A DNA stretch of 64,000 nucleotides, taken from positions 67,167,503 through 67,231,502 of the forward strand of contig CM043957.1 of assembly GCA_014529385.2 (NCBI GenBank), in the 5' to 3' direction. A program made the translations under genes and the position numbers. This stretch comes from Adiantum capillus-veneris. Taxonomy: Eukaryota; Streptophyta; Polypodiopsida; Polypodiales; Pteridaceae. Below, piece by piece: positions 1 through 9,377 of the stretch; the stretch's first letter is position 1, and every line of letters begins with the position of its first letter. A model generated the notes under the pieces. That model worked only from the letters and a program-made list of their open reading frames with translations. It did no database searches and was not told the origin of the DNA.

Positions 1-254
1 TTAAAGCTCATTTCATGAATGAATAAACAACAAGTCCATTTTGCATTGCATGCTTGTCTATGGTGAGCTTGTGCTAAGCTAAGTCAATACTCAAGATTGT
101 GTTTATGAGTCCCAGATAATTCTATCTTGGAACCTAATTCACTTGAGTGATAAGCTTGCTTACACACACTCACACACTTGAACCATGTTTCTCTTTCATC
201 CACCATAGCTAGCACGATCCAATTCCTAACACTTGTGAGAAAACACAACCAGAT
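1..254. other. Left edge, no gene recognised
   Basis: AT-rich sequence with a short CA-rich patch (around 162-182). No frame in it reads as a recognisable protein. It lies upstream of the gag/protease remnant of the outer Ty3/gypsy element and is probably older coding or leader sequence of the same element that has decayed beyond recognition. Confidence 0.3.
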
Positions 255-986
255 CAGTCAGGATCTGGGATTCTTGAGACTATGCTAGCTGCAATTCAAG
301 GACTAGTGGAGGAACTAGGGAACATTAAATCAGATATAATTGCAATAGTTTATACTGAAGGAGGCATAGTAGATACCAAAACAGAGGAGTGGCATTGTGT
401 AAGTAGTCTCGATTCTTCAATTTTTGAAAATAACTCTAATTAAGATCAAGAAGAAATTCATGTTAAGATCTGTGAAAGAATTCAGAAACTGACATTTGAA
501 CTAGACGACATCAAAAAAACTTTGCTTGAAGCAGCAAAATTCATCAAACAATGAAGGAAGGCTGAAGCGGAAGCTATAACAGTTGACTTAGCAGTTGTCA
601 TACATGATGAAGTGCCGATGATCCAGGTAGACTACAAGGTTAGGAAACAGTGGGAGCCACTATCCGGTGTCATATTGGATGGAGGGGTAGGAGTAAACAT
701 CCTGGGAGCACACCTTCAACAAAGAATGGTTATCACAAACCTGAAACCAACACCCTTCAAAGTTCGAATGGCCAATCATCAAGTTGTGCAGGCAACTGGG
801 ATGATAGAGAGTATGCAGATAAGGGTGGGAAAAGAAAATTTCAATACCAACTTCTTTGTACTAGATGTGCAAGGCGCGTATGAGATGCTACTGGGGCACC
901 CATGGTTACGTACAGCACAGGCTGTTCACGACTATGCCAATCCGACTTTGACAACAGTAGAAGTTGGAGAAAGGCACTACAGCTAG
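255..986 (+). pseudogene. Outer Ty3/gypsy element: gag C-terminal end and aspartic protease (decayed)
   Basis: Remnant of the retrotransposon polyprotein that would cut Gag-Pol. One frame can be followed from about 255 with several stops and is then open from 612 to 986 (124 aa). The open part has the retropepsin layout: the active-site region reads LDGGVGVNI (residues 22-30), with the usual D-S/T-G changed to D-G-G, and the C-terminal hydrophobic-glycine motif reads MLLGHPWL (92-99). The usual domain is about 100-120 aa, so the fold is covered but the catalytic Ser/Thr is lost. Upstream is a short charged helical stretch as in the end of a plant gypsy Gag. The frame continues through the DNA-transposon insertion at 1020-2367 into RT. 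Assignment to a Tat/Athila-like lineage rests on the extra 3' ORF and is less certain than the protease call. Confidence 0.75.
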
Positions 987-1019
987 AAGAGCTTTTCCAG
1001 AAGTAAGGGGTAAAGAAGA

Positions 1020-2367
1020 TTAACACTAGAATGGTAACCTAACAGGACATAAAAGTGTCCTTTTAGGGTTTTGGGAAAAATTTCCAAAACCATAGTAAAT
1101 CTACTCATTTTAAAAAATCCTTTCATGAGCTTATACTTCAATAACTACTACATATGGAAAAAATGAGAAAATTGTAATTTTTCTCATCCCTTGGTCACTA
1201 CAAGCCTCCAAAGTTGATGGACCAATGCATTTTGCCTAAAACAGCAATTTCTTACAGTTGATTGCATATAAATAAGAGTGGAGATTTTTGTAGGACATGA
1301 GATAAAATGCCCCGTTAACTTCAATGGGTTGGTGACCAAAACATATGGTTGCTTTTACCTCACTAATTTTTTTTTGGGAAAAAAATAGGTACAAAAAAGT
1401 TGCATTTTTGCCATTCTGCGGACCTATCATCAAAGTTTCTATAGTCACGCTCAATACAGATACTATATACATGTTTTCTTAGTTCCCTTTGGGCCTCTAT
1501 ATTCAAAAGGATCCATGGAGCATGTCAAAAGGATAATGGATCTCTTACAATTGGAACCTTGGGGGAAATGATAAAGTGCTAAATACAGCAAACATGAAAA
1601 AACTAGGTTTAGCATTATGACCTCTAGAAACCCATAGAAACTACTCAATATCTAGCCAAGTTTGTAGTCTATGATTAGATATGGTTACTACCTACAAAAT
1701 ACACACAATTGGCCTAAGAAACTAGCAATATTGAGAAAGTTATACTTGCTACTCTAAAATGTATCGTATTCTTCAACAATCAAAAAACTCAACCATCATC
1801 ATATACTATGCTATATAGCATATTAGGTCCCCCAAAACTCAAGGAAGATTAACTTTATGTTATACATTACACTTACACAATCAAAATTAATTTTGATATC
1901 AAGAAAGCCACCAAAAAAAAACATAAAAGTGCTAATTTTGGCCCAAAAACAGGATTATGCAATTCTTGTAAATTGGTCATAACTTTCCATTTTAACACTT
2001 AGCTCTCCCTACAAGCATCAAAACATGTTGAGAACTATGAAGGCCTAACCTCTAGCCATCTAAACCTCACAAAAATGAAGTTTAGAGTGGTATAGTTGCC
2101 AAAAATAAATAAAAAAAGCCAAAAACAAGACCCGTTTTTTCACACAGTTTAGGTTCAAAAATGTTGTGCAAGAGTAAGGTTATATGGTGAGATCGATACT
2201 CAGAAAAAAATGCTAAGTTTTTTTCAGCTCATAAGGCAAATTTGTGGATATATAGCACCTAGAAATTCATTTTCATACTCTTCAAATAATTCAAGCAAAA
2301 TGGTCACTTAACAGGACACAAAAGTGTCCAAGGCCATAAAAGTGTCATGTTACCATTCTAGTGTTAA
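1020..2367. mobile_element. TTAA-flanked inverted-repeat DNA element (non-autonomous)
   Basis: Perfect 15-bp terminal inverted repeats, CACTAGAATGGTAAC at 1024-1038 and its reverse complement at 2349-2363, are each flanked by TTAA (1020-1023 and 2364-2367). Removing the element with one TTAA leaves the gypsy reading frame continuous across the junction, so TTAA is the target-site duplication and this was a clean insertion into pol. A subterminal direct repeat (1041-1060 and 2310-2329, 19 of 20 identical) contains the small palindromic pieces GGACA and TGTCC. The interior of about 1.25 kb is AT-rich and has no transposase-like frame, so the element would depend on an enzyme made elsewhere. TTAA target choice is typical of piggyBac-type transposases; that assignment is inference, since no enzyme is present here. 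Confidence 0.8.
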
Positions 2368-3446
2368 GAGGATGCTGGAAACAATGAATATTTTTTGATT
2401 GGTTGAGATAGACCTCAATGCAGTATTATTTGACAAAGATCAAGCTGAAAATCAACGAAAGTAATTTCCACGTCATTTCACTGAACTAAATTCTGGAGAA
2501 TGACCAGTTCAGCTAAATGGAAGGCCAGAGAAACCAATCGACTTTAAAGAAGAATTCTTAGATTCCAGTACACTAGTGGCCTCTAAACAAGCACACTCTG
2601 AGAAAGTTATTGAAGTTCAAAATACCAATTTAAAACTAAGGGTCCGTCCTAGGATTATGCTGAGGAGTCAACCAAAAGGAAGGGAGGTGGGCCTAGCTGG
2701 TTGCTTCTAGATGATCAGGAAATCAAAGAATGGAACATGGGTTCTAGGAAACACCTAGATTGATCAAAGTAAACAAGCATCTAGATCCGAGAATGAAAGA
2801 AAAAGCCTGAGACATGTTCCAGTAGTACAAAGACGTATTTGCATGGGAACATATTGATCTAAAAGGGGTAGATCCAAAGGTCTATCAACATAGAATACCT
2901 CTGAAACTGGATGCTAGACCAGTGCAACTGCAACGGTATAGAATGAATCCAAATTATGCTAAGGAGGTCAAAGAAGAGATCAATAACCTTCTAAAGGCTG
3001 GATTTATCACTAAAGTCGCCAGTAGTGACTAGTTATTCCCTATTGTGGTAATGCCCAAGAAAAATGGAAAGCTCAGAGTTTGTGTGGATTATCGAAAGTT
3101 GAATGCTTAGACCATCAAGGATCCTTTTTCATTACCTTTTACGGACATGCTTTTCGATGAGACTGCAGGCCACAAGATGTATAGCTTTATGGATGGCTAT
3201 AGTGGTTATAATCAGTTACAAATTGCTCCTAAAGACTGGAGTAAAACTACTTTTATTACTGAATGGGGAGCATTCATGTACCTGGTTATGCCTCTTGGTC
3301 TTTGCAATGCTCCAGCAATCTTCCAAAGATGTATGATGGAAATATTCAGTGAATCTCTCCACATATTTCTCGCTATATTTATGGACGACTTCACTATCTT
3401 TTCAACTGAGGAGAAGCATTTGCTATTTTTCAAAATGGTTTTCTAG
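2368..3446 (+). pseudogene. Outer Ty3/gypsy element: reverse transcriptase (decayed)
   Basis: Would copy element RNA into cDNA in the cytoplasmic particle. From about 2839 the translation follows a plant gypsy RT: a FAWEHIDLKGVDP stretch before the domain, the fingers region with a GFI motif, then VVMPKKNGKLRVCVDYRKLN, the SFMDGYSGYNQ motif and the PLGLCNAPAIFQR motif. The catalytic box is FMDD (near 3380-3391) instead of the more usual YMDD or YVDD; FMDD still keeps both aspartates. Stops occur after the fingers region (TAG near 3031) and at the end of the YRKLNA motif, so this copy is dead. The stretch 2368-2838 is the protease-RT linker and has several stops. The open part starts at 3147 only because decay broke the frame; it is not a real start codon. 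Confidence 0.85.
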
Positions 3447-4225
3447 CATTGCAAGTAAAAGTGGATCTATTAAGCCCATTTAAGTCTGTTTTCTTGGTCT
3501 GGAAAGGACAACTACTGGGACATATAGTGTCCAAGAATGGCATAGATATGGCCAATGACAAGATCGAGTGTGTCCAGTAGGCCAAGGCACCATGCACAGC
3601 ATCAGAATTAAGTTCATTCTTGGGATATATCAATTTTTATAGAAGATTTGTTCATATGTTTGCTTCCAAGGCACTACCTTTGTATGAGCTCACAAAGAAG
3701 AACAACAAGTTTATTTGGACTATTGAATGTGAGGAGAATTTTCAAGGTTTGAAGAATGCCATTATCAGTATGCCAATACTTTGACAACCAAATTGGGATG
3801 TTATTTTTCATGTGCGTGTCAATGCTTCAGGACTGGAAATGGGAGCAATATTGGCTCAATTATAAGGAAGAACTGATTATCCAGTGTATTTTGCCAGTCA
3901 GAGATTTAGTTAGGCTGAACAAGGATATACCACTACAGAGACAAAAGCCTTAGGAATGGTTTTTAGTGCTACTAAATTTCAACACTATTTGCTGGGCAAG
4001 TTATTTCACTTTTATGTGGATCATCACACATTATTATTTTTTATTAACAAAATCATTATTCAAGGAAGACTGATCAGATGGATGATGTTCTTAATGGAGT
4101 TTGAATTCCGCATATTTCATAAGCCCGGTAAAACCCATTATGGTGTTGATTTCCTATCTAGGAGTAGTGATGGCTACTCCAAAGTATCCTTGAGAGATGA
4201 GCCAGTGGACTCAGAGTTGTTTTAG
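3447..4225 (+). pseudogene. Outer Ty3/gypsy element: RT thumb/connection and RNase H (decayed)
   Basis: Continues RT in the normal gypsy order. The thumb reads as a LLGHIVSKNGI-like stretch with stops, then the LGYINFYRRFV motif (about 3616-3650). RNase H follows: a degenerate first catalytic region (VNASG in place of a DASG motif), then TETKAL, HYLLGKLFHFYVDHH and HKPGKTHYGVDFLSR (open frame 3956-4225, 89 aa). RNase H removes the RNA strand of the RNA/DNA hybrid. The first catalytic Asp appears to be changed to Asn and several in-frame stops are present. The domain runs directly toward the integrase that begins near 4300. Confidence 0.8.
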
Positions 4226-4239
4226 GTAATGGCTGAGGA

Positions 4240-5545
4240 AAACAATGATCCAAAATGGTACGATGTATATCATTTTATTTCTAAAGGAGGATTCCCAAAA
4301 AATTGGACTCAAAATCAGAAGAAGGCCTTGATTATCAAGAGTCTGAAGCTCACCATCATCGGAGGATTTCTCTAGTAGATGGGGTTCTTGAAAGGTGTGT
4401 GCCAATGGAAGGGAGAATGCAAGTTATTTCTAAGGCACATGATGGGGATTCTGGAGGACTTTTCTCCATTGATATTACTTACAAGAAGATTTTTCAAGCT
4501 AGATTGTGGTGGAAAACTTTAATATCTGATGCTAGAAGCTTTTGCAAAACATGTGATATATGCGAAAGGATGGGCAGACCAGCAGCAGCTGATATGACTC
4601 TTCTTACTCCACTTCAACCATTGGGAGTATTTATGAAATGGGGTCTAGATTTCATGGGTCCATTCAAGAAAATCACTCCAAGGAAGAACCGATATATATT
4701 GATGGCCACTTGTTATGTCACCAAATGGTGGAGTCCAAGGCTCTTCCAGATAACACCGCAAAGACCACTGATGTATTCCTATTTGAAAATATTATCTGTC
4801 GATATGGATGTCCTGTGGAGATTGTGTCTGATCAAGGGACACGCCTTATTAATGATACTATGGATATTTTGATGGAAATTCTCTCAGTAAATCACCGGAA
4901 ACCAATGCCATATTATCCCAGGTGCAATGGGCAAGCAGAGAGCAATAATAAAAACCATCAAGACCATTCTCACCAAGATTGTGCAGAAGGAGCTACACCA
5001 GTGGGATCTTAAGCTCCAGACTGCTCTATGGCCTTACAGGACAGCTTATAAAGTCACTACTAGACTAACGTCATTCAGAATGGTGTATGGTATTGAAGTT
5101 ATAATGCCTATGGAATTCGTGATTCCCAATCTCCGGATGGTGGTAGAGTATGGACTGGAATTCAATCACAATCTTAAAAATAGACTGGAGGAATTAGCAC
5201 AGTTGGATGAGTTAAGACAACGTGCTATGCTGGAACAGGAAATCATTCAGCAAAGAAGAAAACACTGGCATGACAAATGAATCAAAGTTAGGGAGTTCCA
5301 AAAGGGATTACTTGGTTATGCTCTATCAATCCAAAGTGAGCCGTAAGAAACCAAATTTAAAGATATCTTGGGTTGGTCCCTATGAGGTCAATTGGGTGTT
5401 TTCCAATGGCATAGTAAGGTTGAAGGATTTGTCTAGATTATTGTTGCCAAGTGTTTATAATGGGGTGAAGATCAAGCTAGATTATTCTAATGAGAAAGAT
5501 ACTTCCAGAGAAGAAGATACTCGCATTCTGGGAGCTGATGCCTAG
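4240..5545 (+). pseudogene. Outer Ty3/gypsy element: integrase (decayed)
   Basis: Would insert cDNA into the chromosome. An N-terminal zinc-binding region is visible: [10 protein letters not shown] where families have a His-x6-His pair (the second His is now Leu), and CKTCDIC for the Cys pair. The catalytic core follows: GLDFMGPF (first Asp), VSDQGTRL (second Asp) and NGQAES (Glu), so the D,D,E triad is still present. Two frameshifts break the core, near 4730 and near 4930. A C-terminal region with a long basic helix runs to 5280 and a GPYEV-like patch lies near 5380-5395. No chromodomain is seen. Order and motifs fit a non-chromoviral plant gypsy (Tat/Athila-like) element. Confidence 0.85.
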
Positions 5546-6072
5546 AAAATTTAGAATCAGACTTTCTAAACCTTTTTCATGTACAACCAGTACCAAAGCT
5601 AGTCACGGTGTCAAAAAAGTCTCAGCACGACAAAACAGTGCCAGTGGTAGAGACAGTAATGTATTCGAGTCAGTATCAATTTTTATGGGAAAAAGGGTTA
5701 GTAGGATTGCATATGATAATCATTAAAAGGAACATGGGGAGTATTAGCCAATCCATGTGTGCCACATTGCGAACGGTGCACAAAAATCTAGGAATGGTAA
5801 GAAGTGGAGCTTTTATGGTGCGAATGTGTATAACAGTAACACGGTTGGGTATTCTTCCTCATAAATCTCTTTCATGATGCCTGCCTATTGTTACACACTT
5901 GCCATTGCCAAGATCTAAGGCTTCTTCACTACAACCACACACCTCCTCGTCCAAAGAATTTGTCTATCACTGTCTATCCCTACCCGACACACCGGGCTAC
6001 GGATTTGACTATCCAAGTAAGTCTTCTTCCTCTATAGACTTACCATTTTCATAGTGCATGGGTAGAAGAAAA
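5546..6072 (+). other. Spacer between integrase and the extra 3' ORF of the outer element
   Basis: No convincing protein. Short open stretches exist on the plus strand (5490-5726 and 5608-5877) but resemble nothing known. By position this is the post-pol spacer of the outer element; in the nested element the same position holds a much longer spacer. Confidence 0.35.
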
Positions 6073-6550
6073 ATGTCAGAGAAGATGCAGGATACCATAG
6101 AAAAAACTTCGGCAATCATCACCTCTCTTAAATATTCTCTACCACTTATTCCCCATAGCAAGATACAACGGTATGTGTTCACTGAGCAGGCCGAAGCGTT
6201 GCTGCGACTGTGGGATTTGTAGGGGGTGGTGCAAGGTACAAGAATTGATTTTGACACGGCTATAATCAAGCAGGTTCTTGATTCCTTCAATGCCGAGGAT
6301 GGCAGTGTTGTAGTCAATTGTATGAAAGTCATAGCAACTCCTGACAGTATTGCTTATGCTTTCAAAATGCCCAATGACCGAATCCGACCATAGCAATTGC
6401 GAATCAGATAAGTTCGGCTCTCAAATAAGATGAAGCAGCCAAGAAAAAACAAAAGGCTAGTGCACAAGGGGTTCTAGTAGCAGGTCTGGACGTCCCTACA
6501 GCTTATAGGTTTGCTGCTAAAGCTGTTAGCCTAAAAAACAACCCCACGTA
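6073..6550 (+). pseudogene. Outer element: extra 3' ORF, first part (interrupted at 6550)
   Basis: From an ATG at 6073 the frame reads as a globular plant-transposon-type protein with stops. A segment of the form ATPDSIAYAFKMPND matches in layout the segment ITPEVAASALNLSNAG in the ORF at 33312 of the nested element, so both elements carry members of the same 3' ORF family. These resemble the 'putative plant transposon protein' domain often found in plant gypsy neighbourhoods; that label is from memory of the family, not a search. The frame is cut by the 32-kb insertion at 6551 and continues plausibly after 38672. Its function is unknown. It lies downstream of integrase, where Tat-lineage elements often carry additional ORFs. 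Confidence 0.5.
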
Positions 6551-6551
6551 T

Positions 6552-8236
6552 GTGTCAAAAACATTTTTTGTTATGTTGCTTGCAAAAAGATTAGATGCTA
6601 CAGCCAAAATCAACTTATGTCAGATCTTATCGCATAATGTGCTCCAGCAGATTGCCAAGTTGAAATCTCAAAATGTTTTCAAAGCTTGGTACGTTTGGCA
6701 ATTTCTTTACTGGGCAACTACTCTAGATGCTCATTATCAGGTACAAATGGCTTGGAGTCAGAAGCCCATCCCAGAAACTAACAATGTAGAGATATCTTCA
6801 GATGAAGAAGCTCCAAGTAATCAGCTGGCTTTAACTGGACAAAAGAGAAAGGCTACAGAGGTGGTGGGAAGTAGTTCAAAGAAATAGAAGGCTACGTTGG
6901 CCAAATGCACTGCTTTCTTAAAGCAACTAGAAATTCAGGTTAAGCCTTTGCCTACTACAAAACTTTCAGCAGGACAAACTTCAGCCACACCTTAAGAACA
7001 GAATCTAGCACGAACCACTGTTGGGACCAGCTAGCAAGAAGAGCAGATTCCAACATACACCATTGTTGGAAAGGACGAGCAAGAAAGGTCCAGTGTTGAA
7101 CAACTAGCAATTCATACTGATAAGGGAAAGGGTCCATAACTTGCCAGTCTAGCCAGCAAAATTTATATTCCTTTCAGTGAACTGGCTTTATCCATAGCCA
7201 AAAAGGACGGACTGTAGCAGTTACAGAATCAGCCTCTCAAAGGACGACTAATTCTTCAGAAACTTGACTTCACAACATTATTATACATGGCTCCTCTTAC
7301 GATTTATGAGTCAATTTCCTTTGACCTAGCAACGGTAATAGATGGTTTCTCAATGCTTATCCAATCATCATGGAACACAACTGTCAATGCTTTGGGACAA
7401 ATGATGGATGCCTCAGCTTCCATTGATGAAGTGTCTAACCTAAAAGAAGAACTCGAAAACAGCCAGCGGCAAGTTCAAAAATTGAAGCAGGATATAGGGG
7501 CACAATCTCTGCGGCATACTATAGCTGAAAACCAGTCAGAACCTTTTAGGGACTGCAATCGAAGCTGTTAAATCTTGAAACAAAGAATAGGTAGTTAACA
7601 GAAGACAAGGCAGAGGCTGTGAGAAATGTTGACAGATTTGAAACTATGTTGAGAATGAAGAGGGTAGATTACAATGTGCTGCTAACTACCCACACTGCAT
7701 TGAAGGCTTCTCTAACGGAGAGGCATATATATAATAACCTTGCTGATATTCTAAGTCTGGAGGTCAATGACTCTCTGAATATGGATAATTTGAAGGCACT
7801 TATGGAGATCATGCAGATTGATTTACAAGATAAGCTCTTTGAATACAACAGTGCTTTAGCAAATCAAGCTATCTTGGATTATATTGATATTAAGCAGAAT
7901 GATCCTCATGAGGATTTTGAGAAAGCAGAAGAGCAAGATGAGGAAGGGGAGGATGACCCAGCAGATAAACCAAATGATGATGAGGATACTCCTCCTTCTC
8001 CACCTGCAGGCTCTGGTGTTGGTGGATCAACCACTAATGGGAGGAGTCATCCCAACAAAGATCATCCAAACCAGTTGTCGGGCGACCAGCAGACTGATGA
8101 TCAGCAACCAAGCAATGGGCAGACACACAGTACTGGAGGCGCTCGAGTACACCAATCACAGCACAGTCAAGATGAAAAAGAAAAAGCCAAAGCTGTGACT
8201 GAGACCTTAAAGGGTGATGAGAAACATTCATTATAG
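6552..8236 (+). pseudogene. C-terminal half of the extra 3' ORF, carried in the 5' LTR
   Basis: Same protein as 35937-37632, here separated from its N-terminal half because the 5' LTR sits at the other end of the element. It can be followed in several open stretches (6552-6887, 7287-7571, 7619-8236). Visible parts, in order: a hydrophobic N-terminal stretch, an acidic SSDEEAPSN patch, a coiled coil near 7437-7500 (KEELENSQRQVQKLKQ), a helical region, and an acidic, proline-rich tail ending at TAG 8234-8236. No catalytic motif is seen. The Glu/Asp-rich tail and coiled coil suggest a structural or binding role, which is inference. Stops at 6885, 6993 and about 7570 make this copy non-functional. 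Confidence 0.55.
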
Positions 8237-8557
8237 CTCATCACACTGAACAAGAGATTGAGACATCAGCAAGCTTCTATTACTAGGATGTACTTGGAGG
8301 ATAATGTTCTTATCTCTGATCTGGAACGCATTGTTAGCCAAAGTGTTAGTAGCTAAAGACTGGTGGCCACACTCAATTGAAGACTGATGAAAAGAGAAAA
8401 GAAGGAAATCCTATGTAGTCATTCTCTGATTAAGAAAACCTGTAATTTCACTTGTAAATACTTGGGGCTTGCAGAAGTTTCCAATTTTGTATATTATTTT
8501 TGCCCATTAGACTGAGTAGGATTTCACTTTGGAACATGAGGTTTTGTATTTGGAAGG

Positions 8558-8565
8558 TATATATA
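8558..8565 (+). promoter_or_regulatory. TATA-like element in the 5' LTR
   Basis: TATATATA set within the 12-bp palindrome GGTATATATACC (8556-8567). It is conserved in the right LTR at 37950-37957. About 0.8 kb upstream of the LTR end, it is a plausible RNA polymerase II promoter for element RNA. No start site can be mapped from sequence. Confidence 0.45.
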
Positions 8566-8638
8566 CCAAATTTTAACCTTAATGAAAGGACCCTTTTTTT
8601 TTCATTCTATGAAGTGTCTGTGAGAAGCGTATTCTATG

Positions 8639-8641
<3 letters not shown>

Positions 8642-8728
<87 letters not shown>
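8642..8728 (+). repeat. (GA)n microsatellite, about 43 units
   Basis: Uninterrupted GA repeat inside the 5' LTR. The corresponding place in the 3' LTR (about 38034-38047) has only a short, interrupted GAGAGAGAGTGAGAG run. The tract therefore expanded in the left copy, or contracted in the right copy, after insertion. Confidence 0.95.
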
Positions 8729-8731
<3 letters not shown>

Positions 8732-9359
8732 ATCTTGAGGATATGCGCACACTGGTGGTCGGAATCAAGTACAGAGAAGTGTCGCGTGCGGCCCCCGGAG
8801 AGAGCTACGTGCCAATACCCACATTGCACGTGTACGGACCTACTTCACGAGATTGACCCGCGAGCTATTTCTAGTGATTCGGTAAGCAAACATTGTCTGT
8901 TTTCTCATTTTAGCATATCCACGCGTTCACATTGAATAGAGATACACATTAGGCACCTTAGCTTTCAAAAACGTTGACCTGCAAAAACCTGTCAGACATT
9001 CTACGTGATTCTGCACCGGATGTTTTTGGGTAGGATTTTGGGTCACGGACCTTAGGGAGAGTGTCCTATTGGTGTTAATAGGATATCCCTCACGTTTTGT
9101 AGCGTTGTGATAACGTCTTATGGGTATTTGGCTCATGGAAGCGTTGTAGGAAATCTCCTCCTACGCACAATAGTAGGCTGTAACTTAGACATTGAGTAGA
9201 GACCTCTGTAGGAAGTAGTCAATAGTCGGTCGAGTGTAGGTTGACACCCTACACTTGCTTCCGCGTGCCTGCGGAGGGTCGAGCTTCGTCCTTAGCTAAC
9301 AATTCTTGTTAGGTGAGTTCTCGTTGTGCTGATGTTCATCGCGGCGTATCCGCCAACGT

Positions 9360-9377
9360 TGGCGCCGCTGCCGGGGA
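9360..9377 (+). promoter_or_regulatory. Primer-binding site, tRNA-Asp type
   Basis: TGGCGCCGCTGCCGGGGA begins 4 bases after the LTR end. It matches the 18-nt site complementary to the tRNA-Asp 3' end used by plant Tat/Athila elements (TGGCGCCGTTGCCGGGGA) at 17 of 18 positions. It fixes the 5' LTR end and the element's orientation. Confidence 0.9.

Larger units (their letters stand above)
6551..9355 (+). repeat. 5' LTR of the nested Tat-like element
   Basis: 2,805 bp, homologous to 35937-38672 along its whole length, with roughly 5-8% difference in stretches compared by eye. It starts TGTGTC and ends ...CCGCCA just before the PBS. The first 1.69 kb is coding-derived (see 6552-8236). A promoter-like TATATATA lies at 8558, a long GA microsatellite at 8642-8728, and a GC-richer stretch follows to the end. 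Homology with the right copy starts abruptly at the TG, where the left flank switches to the outer element. Confidence 0.8.

Noticed and set aside
1020-2367. CACTA-superfamily transposon (TIR begins CACTA)
   Set aside because: CACTA elements make 3-bp duplications. Here the 3-mers outside the TIR are taa and tta, not a direct duplication, while TTAA fits exactly.
8500-8935. ORFs through the GA tract (several frames, both strands)
   Set aside because: A dinucleotide tract is open in several frames by its nature; the proteins are Arg-Glu or Ser-Leu repeats and the region is LTR.
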